This document shows positions 1-10,232 of a DNA stretch of 64,000 nt, piece by piece; position 1 is the stretch's first letter, and the number at the start of each line of letters is the position of its first letter. The DNA is taken from the NCBI RefSeq assembly GCF_000340215.1, contig NW_006921550.1:62001-126000 (forward strand). The letters run 5' to 3'. The position numbers and the translations under genes are program-made. The notes under the pieces were generated by a model, which saw nothing but the letters and a program-made list of their open reading frames with translations, ran no database searches and was not told the origin of the DNA. Origin of the DNA: Pseudocercospora fijiensis CIRAD86. Its lineage: Eukaryota > Ascomycota > Dothideomycetes > Mycosphaerellales > Mycosphaerellaceae.

Positions 1-1314
1 CGGGTAGGGGAGTGTCATCCGCATATAGGAAGCCGGTCCGGACCAATTTTGCAATTTGTGCTTTTCTCTATAATAGCAAAGATGTGCACCAAATTTGCTA
101 CAGTAGGCAAAGGAAAGTTGCAAGGGTCTTCCGTAGAGCGGCTTCCTGTATTGCAGGTGACACTCTGTACGATCAGTGGATTGCACGGACTGCAGCTGCA
201 AGTTGTTGAGGGAGCAGATCAATGATGAACGAACCGTTGGAAATGCTTGGAGGAATTCGATACTGAATGACCACTCGTGAGGACGGTCAAAATGCTTTAG
301 AGCCCAGGCTGAGCCTCGTAGGGTTGAAAATTTCCTCGGAATGCCTCCTTTCCTTTCTGCAGTCTGGGCGCATCATCTCGAGCAATGACACTCCTGGCGG
401 TAAGGGTAAGTTAGTCAACGCTGTGCAATATTGACCTCAGGGAAGTCTCAGGATAGCGCAACGGTATGTGATCGTACTCCAAGCATGATACCGGGACTCG
501 AAGAAGCAGCTCACCAGGTTGGATTCTGCCCAGTAGGTTCCTCTGTCGTTGTGTCCATCAGGACGGGACTCGGTCACCGATCTTCCTCCAGAACTCGCAA
601 CGCTTGCCTCTCCCTCCTTCCTAGGTATACGCATCAACGACTCGAATGTCATCAGCCAGTCCTGGCTCTCTGTGCTGCGTTGCATTTGGCATTTTCGCGA
701 CAACCTGAGAGATGTATGGGGTACCGCCCGTCTCACTCAAGTCCAGCGTTCTCCAGAATTGGTCATCATGTTCGATGAATGTTGGCCACTCCTGCTCGCT
801 GGACGGATCGTTGTTCACGATGAAGTTGGCCCCATGACCGTCCAAAAACTTCCACGAATGCGGAGCTCAATATCAGGCCGGCCTCTAGGTCGCTAATCAA
901 CGCCGTTCCAATCCACTCCATGCTGTGCAGCCAGTACAGATGGTGCGGAGAAAGAAGTCAAGTCCATCCTCTGATCGTCACCACAATGGCCTTGCTCTTC
1001 TCCATCTGGTATCCCGGCACGTGCTTCGTGACACTCTAAATTCTTAGCTTCATCTCTCCAGCTTCCGATTCTTCCAGAGCCATCAATTTCATCGTAATGT
1101 CGTTGCCCTTGATGAAGAGAACGCGCGCGGCCGGCATTACGAGCTCTGATGAGGCGGAGTTGGCCGAGAATCCTGGTCGGCTCCTTCAGCAACTTCACAC
1201 GCCAAGAGATAGATGGAGATAGAGCGTGCCTGCTTTTTCCCTCTACCATAGACATAGATCGAACGTAAGCCTGGTTTCATTTCTTCCCCGCGACCTTCGT
1301 GTTTCCAAGGGCAC
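1..1314. other. No supportable gene at window start
   Basis: Several short overlapping open frames exist on both strands (longest about 120 codons, minus strand 893-1255), but none shows a recognisable domain, a convincing intron chain or a continuous reading. The stretch could hold a decayed minus-strand gene. The last part is the promoter of the guanine deaminase gene. Confidence 0.5.
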
Positions 1315-2712
1315 ATGCACGGGAGCATCGCAAAGATGACACTCGAAAAGACCATCTACCAAGGACCTTACATCCACAGCAAATCGCAAACGGAGTTGGA
1401 GTATGTAGAAAAAGCCCAAATCGGCGTAAACGAGGACGGAAAGATCGCTTTCGTCAACCAAGATCTCACAAGCACACTACCCGAAGGCTGGAGAAATGCC
1501 AAAATCATAAAAGTTCCCGAGCCAGGTTTCTTCTTCCCGGGATTCATCGACACTCACATCCACGCACCACAATACCCAAACGCCGGGATTTTTGGCAAGA
1601 CTACGCTCCTGGACTGGCTCAAGAAATACACGTTCCCTCTAGAGGATTCATTCTCCGATGTCAAGAAAGCGCAAAGGATCTACAATCAAATTGTCTCGCG
1701 GACGCTATCACATGGCACCACGACGGCTTGCTACTATGCTACGATACACGTTCCAGCCACCAATCTTCTGGCCGACATCTGCTTCAAGCGTGGACAGAAA
1801 GCTTTCGTAGGACGTGTTTGTATGGACCAGAGTGTAGACTTGGAGAATCCAGATTTCTACCGAGATGCTTCAGCTGAGGCGAGCGTGGAAAGCACGAAGC
1901 AATGCATTGAGCATGTGAAGAGCATTGATCCGAATTATGAGCTGATCTCTCCAATCATTACGCCACGCTTCGCTCCGAGCTGTTCAAGGGAGTCGATGCA
2001 GGCTTTGGGAAAGCTTCACAAGGAAACCGGGATTCCTGTCCAAACACATATCGATGAGAACAAACCCGAGATTGATCTGGTGAAGGAGATGTTCCCTGAT
2101 GCGTCTCATTATGCTGGGGTATATGACTCTGCAGGCCTGCTCACGTCTAAGACCATACTGGCGCATTGTGTCTGGCTCAACCCCGAGGAACGTCGGCTTA
2201 TCAAAGAGCGGGACGCCAAGGTCAGTCACTGTCCTGCGTCAAATACTGCCTTGAAGTCTGGGTGCGCACCCATTCGACAGCTACTGAACGAGGGATTGAC
2301 TATTGGTCTGGGTACCGACGTTTCTGGTGGCTACACGCCTAGCATTCTAACGCAGTGTCGAGAAGCACTTTTCGTGTCACGCTTTCGTGCGATGAATGAT
2401 GGAGACGAAGCCGCACTGAGCGTCGAGGAGACCTTGTACCTGGCGACTCGTGGTGGAGCCAAAGTGGTTGGTCTTGAAGATCGGATTGGTGGTTTCGAAG
2501 TTGGCAAGGACTGGGACGCACAATTCATTCATCTACCGACTGTGAAGGAGGACGACAATTTCGATCAGATCACAGGGCCAGCGGAACTATTCGGGCATGA
2601 GGATTGGAATGACAAGATCGAGAAATGGGTATGCACCGGGGATGATCGCAACACGCACGCAGTGTGGGTCAAAGGAAGGCTGGTGCATGTGAAGAGTGGC
2701 GTCAAGCTCTGA
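1315..2712 (+). CDS. GUD1: Guanine deaminase (amidohydrolase family)
   Basis: Intronless 465-residue protein. It should hydrolyse guanine to xanthine and ammonia in the cytosol (purine salvage/degradation). The amidohydrolase metal site is visible: HIH at residues 81-83, His245 in QTHIDEN, His284 in AHCVW, and Asp335 in GTDVSGG. The PNAG and HGTTT segments (about 88-91 and 133-137) and the SHCPASN motif (304-310) are typical of eukaryotic guanine deaminases, and the length fits the family. A second in-frame ATG lies at residue 8 (1336), so the true start could be either. The gene is convergent with the HSM3-like gene, with about 320 bp between stops. Family assignment is sure; guanine specificity is inferred from motif similarity. 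Confidence 0.93.
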   Translation: MHGSIAKMTLEKTIYQGPYIHSKSQTELEYVEKAQIGVNEDGKIAFVNQDLTSTLPEGWRNAKIIKVPEPGFFFPGFIDTHIHAPQYPNAGIFGKTTLLDWLKKYTFPLEDSFSDVKKAQRIYNQIVSRTLSHGTTTACYYATIHVPATNLLADICFKRGQKAFVGRVCMDQSVDLENPDFYRDASAEASVESTKQCIEHVKSIDPNYELISPIITPRFAPSCSRESMQALGKLHKETGIPVQTHIDENKPEIDLVKEMFPDASHYAGVYDSAGLLTSKTILAHCVWLNPEERRLIKERDAKVSHCPASNTALKSGCAPIRQLLNEGLTIGLGTDVSGGYTPSILTQCREALFVSRFRAMNDGDEAALSVEETLYLATRGGAKVVGLEDRIGGFEVGKDWDAQFIHLPTVKEDDNFDQITGPAELFGHEDWNDKIEKWVCTGDDRNTHAVWVKGRLVHVKSGVKL

Positions 2713-3029
2713 ACCGAGCTGTACTGTGGAGACGGCGTCTGCTAATATCTGTTGTTCCAGCCACAACTGCTTTCTGTGGCGGGCTATGGACTGGGACCTT
2801 TGCTGCCGACCCCTAGACTGCGAGAGCTACGCTGCTTAAAGCAACCGGATCCCCCAAAAAGATCCACTCGAAGCTTTAGGAGCTTTGAGAGGCCAATCTA
2901 GCTCACATAGCCAGAATACCACATGAATGGCTGCGATCCCTAGACGAGCCCTTCCGGACAACTCCATGGGCTTTGCGACAACGCAGCAGCATGTCGGGAT
3001 GGGATGATCGATCAGGACGATACTTCATT

Positions 3030-4892
3030 TTAAAGCTCGAGGGTTCCAATCCGACCGCCGACTTCTCCTTCGCGAGAAAGTGGCCCTTCGGCCAGACGCT
3101 TCTGGATTGTCGCGAGGATCTCTTCATATCCTTCACCTGGAGAACGTTCAACCTGCACTACCAGACGACTGTGGAAGGCTCGAAGAGCATCAAATTTAGC
3201 GGAAGCAATTTTGTACGCCGAGCTTTCTGCATCCCCTCTACCTCCAACCAAGTTTCCAAAAGTCTTTGGTGGGGCCATTAGATATGGTAGCGCGTACTCG
3301 AGAGCTGGAGGTGCAAGTAGTGCTAGGTGGCCACTTTCTGGGGTTGCAATCCCAGATGGCAGGGGGACATCGGATTCTGTAGACCAATTTGCAGTAATCA
3401 CTGATGCCAGAACGTTGATAGCGCCCAATGCCAGATCTTTGAGTGCCACTGTATCTGCGTGCGAAGCAATGTCACGCCAGAAGCTTGGATTAGAAGCGAG
3501 ATAGGTGAAGTACAGAGCTCGTGCCTCAGCTGCCTCTTGCCGTATGGAAGGGTCTTGCTGTGCCGATTCGCCAGGGCGGAAAATGACATCTCGATCGGGA
3601 CCATGGAAGACTGCTGCCAGTGTGTTGAGCACGTCTGGGTTTGTTGCACGAGACGGCAATTGCAGAAGTGGACTCGGTCGCCCTCCACCAGAGGATGCAA
3701 GCAATGACTTGCGCGGCAGACTTGCCAGAACATGCAGATCATGCTTCGGTGACTCTTGATGCGCCCATTTCCCTGGTGAGAGATCAAACGCTTCGCGCAT
3801 GCGATCGCTGACCTGCTGTGGCATCTGACTTGAGAGGAAGTGTTCAGGGTAGTTCGAAGCATATGTAGCGATGTAGTTGGCGGCTGGACCGTACAGGAAC
3901 ATCGACTCCAAAGGATCAACCCGTGCTCCTGGAAGTTGCAGATAGATGCCTGCAGTCTTTTCATGCACGCCCTGAGCAACGAGATACCTCAAGCCATGCG
4001 ATTCTGTGGCTGACCCGGGCAAGCGTATTGTAGGCTTGGTAGCATCAAGCAGATCTGAGTAGAAGTCGACCAAGCAGCGATACATGAGGATGTCGTCACT
4101 AGTGTCGACCATGTGTAAGGCGGCAAAGTCAAGCAAGCCGCCTTTGACCTTGAACTCTGCTTCTACGTCCTCATGGTGAGTGTGTGACACTGCATTCCAA
4201 TCCATGGTAGCCACCTTCGGCAGCCACTCCATCAATCTAGCTTGTGCGATGGTGCGCATGCTCTTCCCCAGCTTGACTGGGTCAGAGTCGGACAGTGCGC
4301 AGGCCCAGAAGAACACACGGTATACGTTTCGATCGCCGAAGATGCGCTTCCACACCAGACCTTGGCCTCCCCCAGGCAGATGAGAGTCAATATCGTCCCG
4401 AATCTCCTGGTCAACTTTCAGGAGATCAAGCAGCAATTGCGAGCATTGTGTAGCTATGCCAGTGTCATCTGTGCACAGCCATAGCCGCACCAGAGCTTGC
4501 ATGGTGTCCAGCATTCCAGCCACGGATGCCGCATCAGCAGCGTTTGCGGTGGCTTTTTGCAAGATGGCTAGGATGAGGCGGTTGTACGAAGACATCTGTT
4601 CGCCCGCCAGCAAGCCATCCGTGAAGGGGATATTGCCAAGACTGAGGATATCGCCATAGCTGTAGGCCTTGATCAAGCGCAGAAGCAGATTCCCTGCTGG
4701 ACCGGGATCCTGCCGCAATGTTGGTAGAAGTGCGGACAATGACACGACAAGAGGCAGTTTTTGCTCTGCAGACAGTGTCTCTGCCAAGACCAGCTCGGCT
4801 TCCTCGAACAGTCTTTGATCCAGAGCCACCGATGGATCATTGGCAGTTGCTTGGATGTTGCCTTGCACACGCTCGAGGAGGGACTGCGGCAT
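3030..4892 (-). CDS. HSM3: HSM3-like proteasome assembly chaperone / mismatch repair HSM3 N-terminal domain protein
   Basis: Intronless 620-residue alpha-helical, Leu-rich protein resembling fungal proteins annotated as HSM3 (relative of PSMD5/S5b), which chaperones assembly of the 19S proteasome base and was first named in yeast for mismatch-repair phenotypes. Recognisable stretches are the N-terminal helix QSLLERVQ, the segment ALVRLWLCTDD, a central DLLKVDQ, and a GGLLDFAALHMVD block around residues 250-265. No catalytic motif is expected. The start at 4892 is the first ATG of the open frame and leaves 241 bp to the divergent small gene at 5134, so the two probably share a promoter region. 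The family call is from recalled sequence character and should be checked with an HMM. Confidence 0.72.
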   Translation of the reverse strand: MPQSLLERVQGNIQATANDPSVALDQRLFEEAELVLAETLSAEQKLPLVVSLSALLPTLRQDPGPAGNLLLRLIKAYSYGDILSLGNIPFTDGLLAGEQMSSYNRLILAILQKATANAADAASVAGMLDTMQALVRLWLCTDDTGIATQCSQLLLDLLKVDQEIRDDIDSHLPGGGQGLVWKRIFGDRNVYRVFFWACALSDSDPVKLGKSMRTIAQARLMEWLPKVATMDWNAVSHTHHEDVEAEFKVKGGLLDFAALHMVDTSDDILMYRCLVDFYSDLLDATKPTIRLPGSATESHGLRYLVAQGVHEKTAGIYLQLPGARVDPLESMFLYGPAANYIATYASNYPEHFLSSQMPQQVSDRMREAFDLSPGKWAHQESPKHDLHVLASLPRKSLLASSGGGRPSPLLQLPSRATNPDVLNTLAAVFHGPDRDVIFRPGESAQQDPSIRQEAAEARALYFTYLASNPSFWRDIASHADTVALKDLALGAINVLASVITANWSTESDVPLPSGIATPESGHLALLAPPALEYALPYLMAPPKTFGNLVGGRGDAESSAYKIASAKFDALRAFHSRLVVQVERSPGEGYEEILATIQKRLAEGPLSREGEVGGRIGTLEL

Positions 4893-5133
4893 TTGGAGGT
4901 GATTCTGATGTAGTCTCCTGGTATGTCTCTATTGTGTTGGCGGAAGCCGAATCTCGCGGCGTGCTGTGGCGATGGGCAGGCAAGCGCGCCATCCCTGTCA
5001 AAGCACGGACCACGTCCTCCAGCCACCTTCCCTTCACTGACCTGACCTCGCCGTCGTCCTGCACTTCATATCGCTACATGCATCAAGCACAACTTCATGT
5101 CACCGCAACATTGGCGCAGGATCGTCGAGAGAA

Positions 5134-5536
5134 ATGGCACAAGTAACGCAGAATGGCAATGCAGACCAGCCGCACTGGGACGCGGCACGATACGAGGAAG
5201 CGCTGGCGCATTTGGCGAGACTGCAAGAACTGGTAGAAAGAACGACATGGATGTCGAATGAACTCGTCTAACAACTCCCAGATTGACGGCATGAAATCTG
5301 ATATACCGTCTATTGTGGCACCCATTCAAAGGCAAACCCGAGACAAAACCCAGCTGTTTGTGGAAACCAAGACGGCAGCGGTGCAAGCAGTCACACATGT
5401 CCAGCAACTCCGGACCACGTGGAACTCGGAGCAAACACAGGAGATCTTCGCGAAGAGCAAGGAAAGCTTTGCTAAAGACGGCGACCTGAGCAAAGCACGA
5501 GACGTTCCTCGATGGGGCTGGGCTCCCCGGGACTGA
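5134..5536 (+). CDS. Small conserved fungal protein, two exons
   Basis: Predicted 117-residue protein. Exon 1 is 5134-5232; a 49 nt intron (5233-5281; branch-like TCTAAC, acceptor CCCAG) joins in phase 0 to exon 2 (5282-5536). Without splicing the first frame stops just after ELV, so the intron is needed. The product is charged and helical, with a possible coiled coil at about residues 18-60, and ends in the motif DGDLSKARDVPRWGWAPRD. No known domain is recognised. It is divergent from the HSM3-like gene. The intron is inferred, although the donor GTAGAA is weaker than usual. Confidence 0.62.
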
Positions 5537-5648
5537 ACGCTGTCCCGGGTCTGCCAACATGCATGCGCATCTAAATCGAATCTTGTTCCACCTCTTGAGG
5601 CGGCAAACGACATCATGAATCTTGGACCAAACCTCCGGCAGCAATCTA

Positions 5649-6323
5649 TCAAGCCCTCAGCGGCCTTCCACCAGGCCACCTCCCAGCCGACCCATCAACC
5701 CTCGAATGCCAATGACCATCCCACTCCCGCCAAGAAGTCGGCACACCCCATTTCTTCCTCTCACCATGCGGCCAACGCGCATCACTCCAGAAATTCCACC
5801 GATTGTGTCCGTTGATATGACTATACCGTCGTGTGCGGTGATTGTACACCTCATCTCTCTCCCTTCTAGCCCAAGGCGTGGAACCGAGATTACCGGGCGG
5901 ATACCAATCCATATCCTCAGCAGCACCTCTCCAATTCGAATCCAACCATCCGAGCCCAGTACTATCCCAATTACTCCAATGGTTCCGACTTGGCACTTCG
6001 CGATGCAGAGTCCTACGATCTCCATTCGCAACCACGAAGAGATCTGGTCCCTCGCCCGTCAGAGCGTCTTTGATGCGACCGAATGTTCCGTGTCGAGCGC
6101 CGTCGGAGGGTCGAGCCCAGTATTTCTTGGATTTGAACTTTGAGAGTTTGCGGCCGCCTTGATACCAGCCTCGACCATTGATTCCGCCGGGACGCCAGTG
6201 AACGAAAGGTTCTTCTCGAGGTGCACCGCGGCGATTACCAAATTCTGGGAGGAAAGGGAAGCCGTTGTATGCCGCGTTCTGGTAATCTTCGCCAAAGGGA
6301 GCATTGTGCCACCACGCTGCCAT
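5649..6323 (-). CDS. Hypothetical W/G/R-rich protein
   Basis: Open frame of 224 codons, rich in Trp, Gly and Arg, beginning MAAWWHNAPFGEDYQNAAYN. No signal peptide, membrane segment or catalytic motif is visible. The N-terminal 30 residues look like an ordered, conserved start; the C-terminal half is low-complexity. It is convergent with the small gene ending at 5536, about 110 bp away. Function is unknown. It could be shorter than predicted, or the C-terminal part could be non-coding. Confidence 0.5.
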   Translation of the reverse strand: MAAWWHNAPFGEDYQNAAYNGFPFLPEFGNRRGAPREEPFVHWRPGGINGRGWYQGGRKLSKFKSKKYWARPSDGARHGTFGRIKDALTGEGPDLFVVANGDRRTLHREVPSRNHWSNWDSTGLGWLDSNWRGAAEDMDWYPPGNLGSTPWARRERDEVYNHRTRRYSHINGHNRWNFWSDARWPHGERKKWGVPTSWREWDGHWHSRVDGSAGRWPGGRPLRA

Positions 6324-7243
6324 GTTCTGGTTGAGGATGAGATGGAGCTGGATGGTGTCGCTGCTGCCAGAGTGGTGTTTGAGGCGTGCATCTATATTGT
6401 CAACTCATCCAGATCTAGCAATCTGAAGTCATTTTGTCACAAACACACAATCAATCTTGCCTCCTTCCTCCTTATTGTTCCGGACAAACACGAATCCGTT
6501 TCAGAAGAGGACCAAGTTTGTACGCTGCCATGTTTGTAAGAGAGTTGACAATCGATACCTCAGCCGGTCTATCGGTACTAAATTATCGCACCGGTCGAGG
6601 AACATATTAGTCGCAGCATACCTGGTTATATTCATAGCAATCCATCCCATCCCTTTCCTCCCTCCTCTCCCCAACATATCAATTCCCACCAACTCCACCC
6701 CTACTTACTCACTAACAAACGGACACTCCCCCTCCTCAATCTCCTGCACCAACCAAACCGCCAAACTCTTCCTCCTCAACCCCATGCCCGCCCCCATATC
6801 CACATACTTCGCTTTCGTACTCTTCGCCCCCCCATTCGTCAAAAAACACCGTCCACGCCACCTCCCCTTGATCCAAAGAACTGGTCGCAGCCCCAATCCC
6901 CCGAACTTCATCCCCAAGCCCCCTCGGAAAAATTTCCGAACAATGTTCGCGAAGATGAACCACCTAACAAGGATAGACGGGTGTCGGATAGTGCTGATGC
7001 GAAAGACGTCGTGTCCGAAACAAGGAACGATATAAGGGATGTTTTGTCAGCTGTAGACGGCAGTCGCCGAAGAAGGGCGCGGCAGACACGCAACCACGCA
7101 ATGGTATTTTTTGGCGGGACCTTTCACGAAGCGGAACCGAACTCACACGAAGAGTATCTTCTGGTCGAACACGGATATGATCTTGTTGAACGATATAGAC
7201 ATCAGCGCTCTCAGAAATGATCTATCAAGAATGAATGCCAACG
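6324..7243. other. Intergenic stretch with weak ORFs
   Basis: The plus strand is C/T-rich and the minus strand G/A-rich. A minus-strand frame at 6705-6917 (70 codons, ending EIEEGECPFVSE) and a plus-strand frame at 6981-7220 (79 codons) are the best coding candidates, but neither has support beyond being open. A multi-exon minus-strand gene is possible. Confidence 0.35.
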
Positions 7244-9634
7244 CTAATTTGCAATCGCTTCTCCTATAGCTTTTGCCAAACGCCGATACTCCAAGAGCAA
7301 CTCTTCCACTTCACCAATCTTCAATTGATTGGCACTTTCCACATTCAGGAATCTGTTCTTTGGCGGTTTGATCTTCCTCAGCTCTGCTAGAGCTTCTCTT
7401 GCGTTCAAGTCGTCACCCTCGTCAACAGCCAGCGAAGAATCCCTGCTTCGAGTTCTCTCAAGCTTCGATGTCGTTGAGAGCTGATCTGAGCCTTTGCGAA
7501 GAGGTCGTGGTGACTCCACAATATCGCCAAGTCGGCCTTGCGCCATTCCTGCTGGCACGACATCAGATTTGGTCTCAAGTAGCGACGGTGGAGGTTGTGC
7601 TGAGCTGTTCACACTTCCAGAACGGCCAAAACGCGGGACAAAAGCGGGCACTGTGAATTTGTTTAGATTGGTCAAAGGGTTGATAGAGTTGAACAAGCCT
7701 GATGGTGCAGGTGGTCCGTTGCTTGGCTTGTCTTTGACCGCAGCATTTCCGGCAGCAGTTTTGGAGTCGAAAGTGACAGCACGTCTGCCACTGCCCCCTG
7801 ATCGTGTGCTGTCCGCACTGCGCTCACGTATCTGCTTCTTGCCACCAAGCAGTTCCAGCATCTTGTTGCTTTCTGTTGACTTGCCACCAGCAGCGAGCGG
7901 ATCCTCGAGGCCAGGACTGCTACGCCCAGATATCGACAAAGAGTCTGCATCATCGTCTGGACCGCTGGTGGGTGAGACTAGCTTCCTCGCATCCTCGAGT
8001 GTCTTGGGCAGCGCGGCGTTGGTCTCACCCGCCTCCTCCTTGAATCTTCCAAGCAGAAACTGCAGACTGTTGTCCAAGGTCCCATTAACGGAGTCGTAGA
8101 ATTTGTCTGCTGCGTTCAAGAAGTTGTCCCGCCCGGCCTCGATGCGTTCCGCCTGCTGAGCCATGAGCGCCGAGAGGCTACGCTGATGCATCTGCGGGCG
8201 GGAAGGCGCACTTGGCTTGCCTGAAGATGACAGCGCTTTGCTTGCAGGGGTTGAGGTATTGCTCTGATCTGAAGCAGTAGCTGAGGCTGCAGTAACACTC
8301 GGTGTCGAGGTCTCTGCGCTGGTGGGCATGGGTACAGAAGGTGGCGTCTCTGTTTTAGGCGTTGATGGCTGGCTTGACAGCTTCGCGTCTGGGCCTTGCG
8401 GAAGCTCGTCAGCTCGTAGCGAGGACAAGTCGACTGTTTCCAAGAAAGAAATGGCGGCTTCCAGATTGACAAGACAGTATGCAGCCTCGCCGTCCACCTT
8501 GCTTGCCGTTCGGAATCGCTGGATGAATGCGAGATTGCTCACGGCATTCACCCCTTGCGCAGGACAAGTGATCAGAGTGTAGATCAATGTTGGCAAGATC
8601 TCATCTGCTGATGACGATGACGGAAACAATTGCGACAATGTCTCAACGATGGCTTTGTGCGCAGCCGTTAGATGCTGCAGCTTGCCGAGGGGGTAGTGTT
8701 CCCCATCCATCTTCAGCAAGGCATCTCTCGCAGCAGATAGCGCGTGATTGATCTCATCTTCCTTCTCTTCCGCAGTGCGTCGGATTTCGGCAGTGGCAGG
8801 ATCATTGTCCATATGCAGCTCTTTCAAACCAATGCCCACCAAGGCCAGCGATTGCGTGCGCGAACGCAACTTCTCATCACGCGCCTCATCTTCGGCACTC
8901 CGATGCTGCCAGATCTTGTCATAGACCTTCTCACATACGCCTCGCTCAACAGCCTCTTCTAGCGCCAGTCTCTTCTGTTCCAATAATCGTCTCGCCTTCT
9001 TCCTGTCTGCCACCTCGTCGGCAGTCAGCATTTCTGCGTGACTGAAGAGGCTATCCGTGGACACCTTCTTGGCTCCTGACCCTGCTCTGGATCTTCCCTT
9101 CGTCTTGGACTGTGCTGGCGGGGTCTGGCGGCCAATCTTCGAGGCCAGTGTAGCGATGTGGGTAGCGACATGACTTGCGGCGCGCTCATAAAATTCCTGA
9201 AACAGCTCCGAGACCTGCTCGGCGGTCAATGGCTTGTCATGCACCTTGGCTGATAAGCGGTCCAAGAAGCGCTCACAGAGACTCCTAATCTCAATGGGCA
9301 GCTCATCGAATGTGCTCGGGACGTTGATTCCGGGTGTGGCGGCAGTGCTGTTGGACTCGCTGTGCTCCTCCTCTTCATTGTTCTCAAACACATCTGCCAT
9401 GGCTCGTTGTCCGCCGGTTTCGGATGAGGTGGGAATGTGTCTCGCTTCGGGGATGGAGGGTATGCCGGCTTCTTGTAGAGTGCTCGCTCGCTTCTTGGGA
9501 GACGGGGCTTGCGGGAAGGGGGAGGGAGGCTGATGGGCCATGCTTGTGAAGGAGCGCGGTAGATGGAGGGGCTGAGGCGTGGTGGTGGCAGAGGCAGAGG
9601 CAGACATGGCAGGCGATGTCTGAGTTTCGGCCAT
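7244..9634 (-). CDS. VPS9-domain Rab5-type guanine nucleotide exchange factor
   Basis: Intronless 796-residue protein. Residues 1-110 are Ser/Pro-rich and probably disordered. Residues 110-260 are helical and charged (a VPS9-associated helical bundle). The VPS9 catalytic region runs about 260-405, with SADEILPTLIYTLI (342-355), the NLAFIQRF segment (367-374) and GEAAYCLVNLEAAISFLE (382-399). Such proteins activate Rab5-family GTPases in endosome-to-vacuole transport. The C-terminal half (410-720) is a low-complexity Ser/Thr/Pro linker, followed by a conserved-looking helix at the end. The architecture resembles fungal Muk1/Vps9-type GEFs. No CUE domain is seen at the end, arguing against classical Vps9. 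The gene is divergent from ATG15. Confidence 0.88.
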   Translation of the reverse strand: MAETQTSPAMSASASATTTPQPLHLPRSFTSMAHQPPSPFPQAPSPKKRASTLQEAGIPSIPEARHIPTSSETGGQRAMADVFENNEEEEHSESNSTAATPGINVPSTFDELPIEIRSLCERFLDRLSAKVHDKPLTAEQVSELFQEFYERAASHVATHIATLASKIGRQTPPAQSKTKGRSRAGSGAKKVSTDSLFSHAEMLTADEVADRKKARRLLEQKRLALEEAVERGVCEKVYDKIWQHRSAEDEARDEKLRSRTQSLALVGIGLKELHMDNDPATAEIRRTAEEKEDEINHALSAARDALLKMDGEHYPLGKLQHLTAAHKAIVETLSQLFPSSSSADEILPTLIYTLITCPAQGVNAVSNLAFIQRFRTASKVDGEAAYCLVNLEAAISFLETVDLSSLRADELPQGPDAKLSSQPSTPKTETPPSVPMPTSAETSTPSVTAASATASDQSNTSTPASKALSSSGKPSAPSRPQMHQRSLSALMAQQAERIEAGRDNFLNAADKFYDSVNGTLDNSLQFLLGRFKEEAGETNAALPKTLEDARKLVSPTSGPDDDADSLSISGRSSPGLEDPLAAGGKSTESNKMLELLGGKKQIRERSADSTRSGGSGRRAVTFDSKTAAGNAAVKDKPSNGPPAPSGLFNSINPLTNLNKFTVPAFVPRFGRSGSVNSSAQPPPSLLETKSDVVPAGMAQGRLGDIVESPRPLRKGSDQLSTTSKLERTRSRDSSLAVDEGDDLNAREALAELRKIKPPKNRFLNVESANQLKIGEVEELLLEYRRLAKAIGEAIAN

Positions 9635-10232
9635 CCTGGCTGCAGTAATATAGGGAGAAATAGCTCAGGCTCAGGTAGCTTAGTAGCTCTCAGGAGTGAT
9701 AACGAGTGTCAGACGGCGCGGTGCAGATACAAGGCAGACGGATCTCTAAGCAAATATCATGCCGCATGGACCGACGTGATCCGGGCAGCGAGCGAGTGAG
9801 GATTGGGGTGTGTTTCGTGGATGCACGAGGACGTGATGGCGCTGAACGAGGGCGGTGCTGATGCGGCGGGCAAGTGAGAAGCTGCTCACTCTCACTGACA
9901 AACAAGTCGACTTGAGACAGTCAGAGGCCCGGCCAGGCCAGGCATCCAGGATCTCAGCAGGTCACTCAGCAAGCAGAGTCAGAGTGATGAGTGTCGGTGT
10001 CTCAGAGGTGCCTGTCGGTCCGCAAAGAGGATCGCCTGGCCTGTGAAGAGGCAGAGGCAGATGCGCGCTACGACGGACCCTTCCGATGATCCCGGTGCCG
10101 CCCCGGCCGATCGCTGTGCGTCACTGCGGGCTCGAGCGCGGCGTGCACCTCGTCTCGTGATGCGTGGTGAGTGTCGATGATCGCTTGTCCGTCGACGTCG
10201 ACGCGCTGTGTGTGAGGCAACAAGATCGACTG
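9635..10232. other. Divergent intergenic region between VPS9-domain gene and ATG15
   Basis: About 600 bp between two divergently transcribed trafficking/autophagy genes. It presumably holds both promoters. I see no clear TATA box or other named site. Confidence 0.5.

Noticed and set aside
1299..1877. 192-codon frame overlapping the guanine deaminase gene
   Set aside because: Shadow frame of the intact guanine deaminase; no domain.
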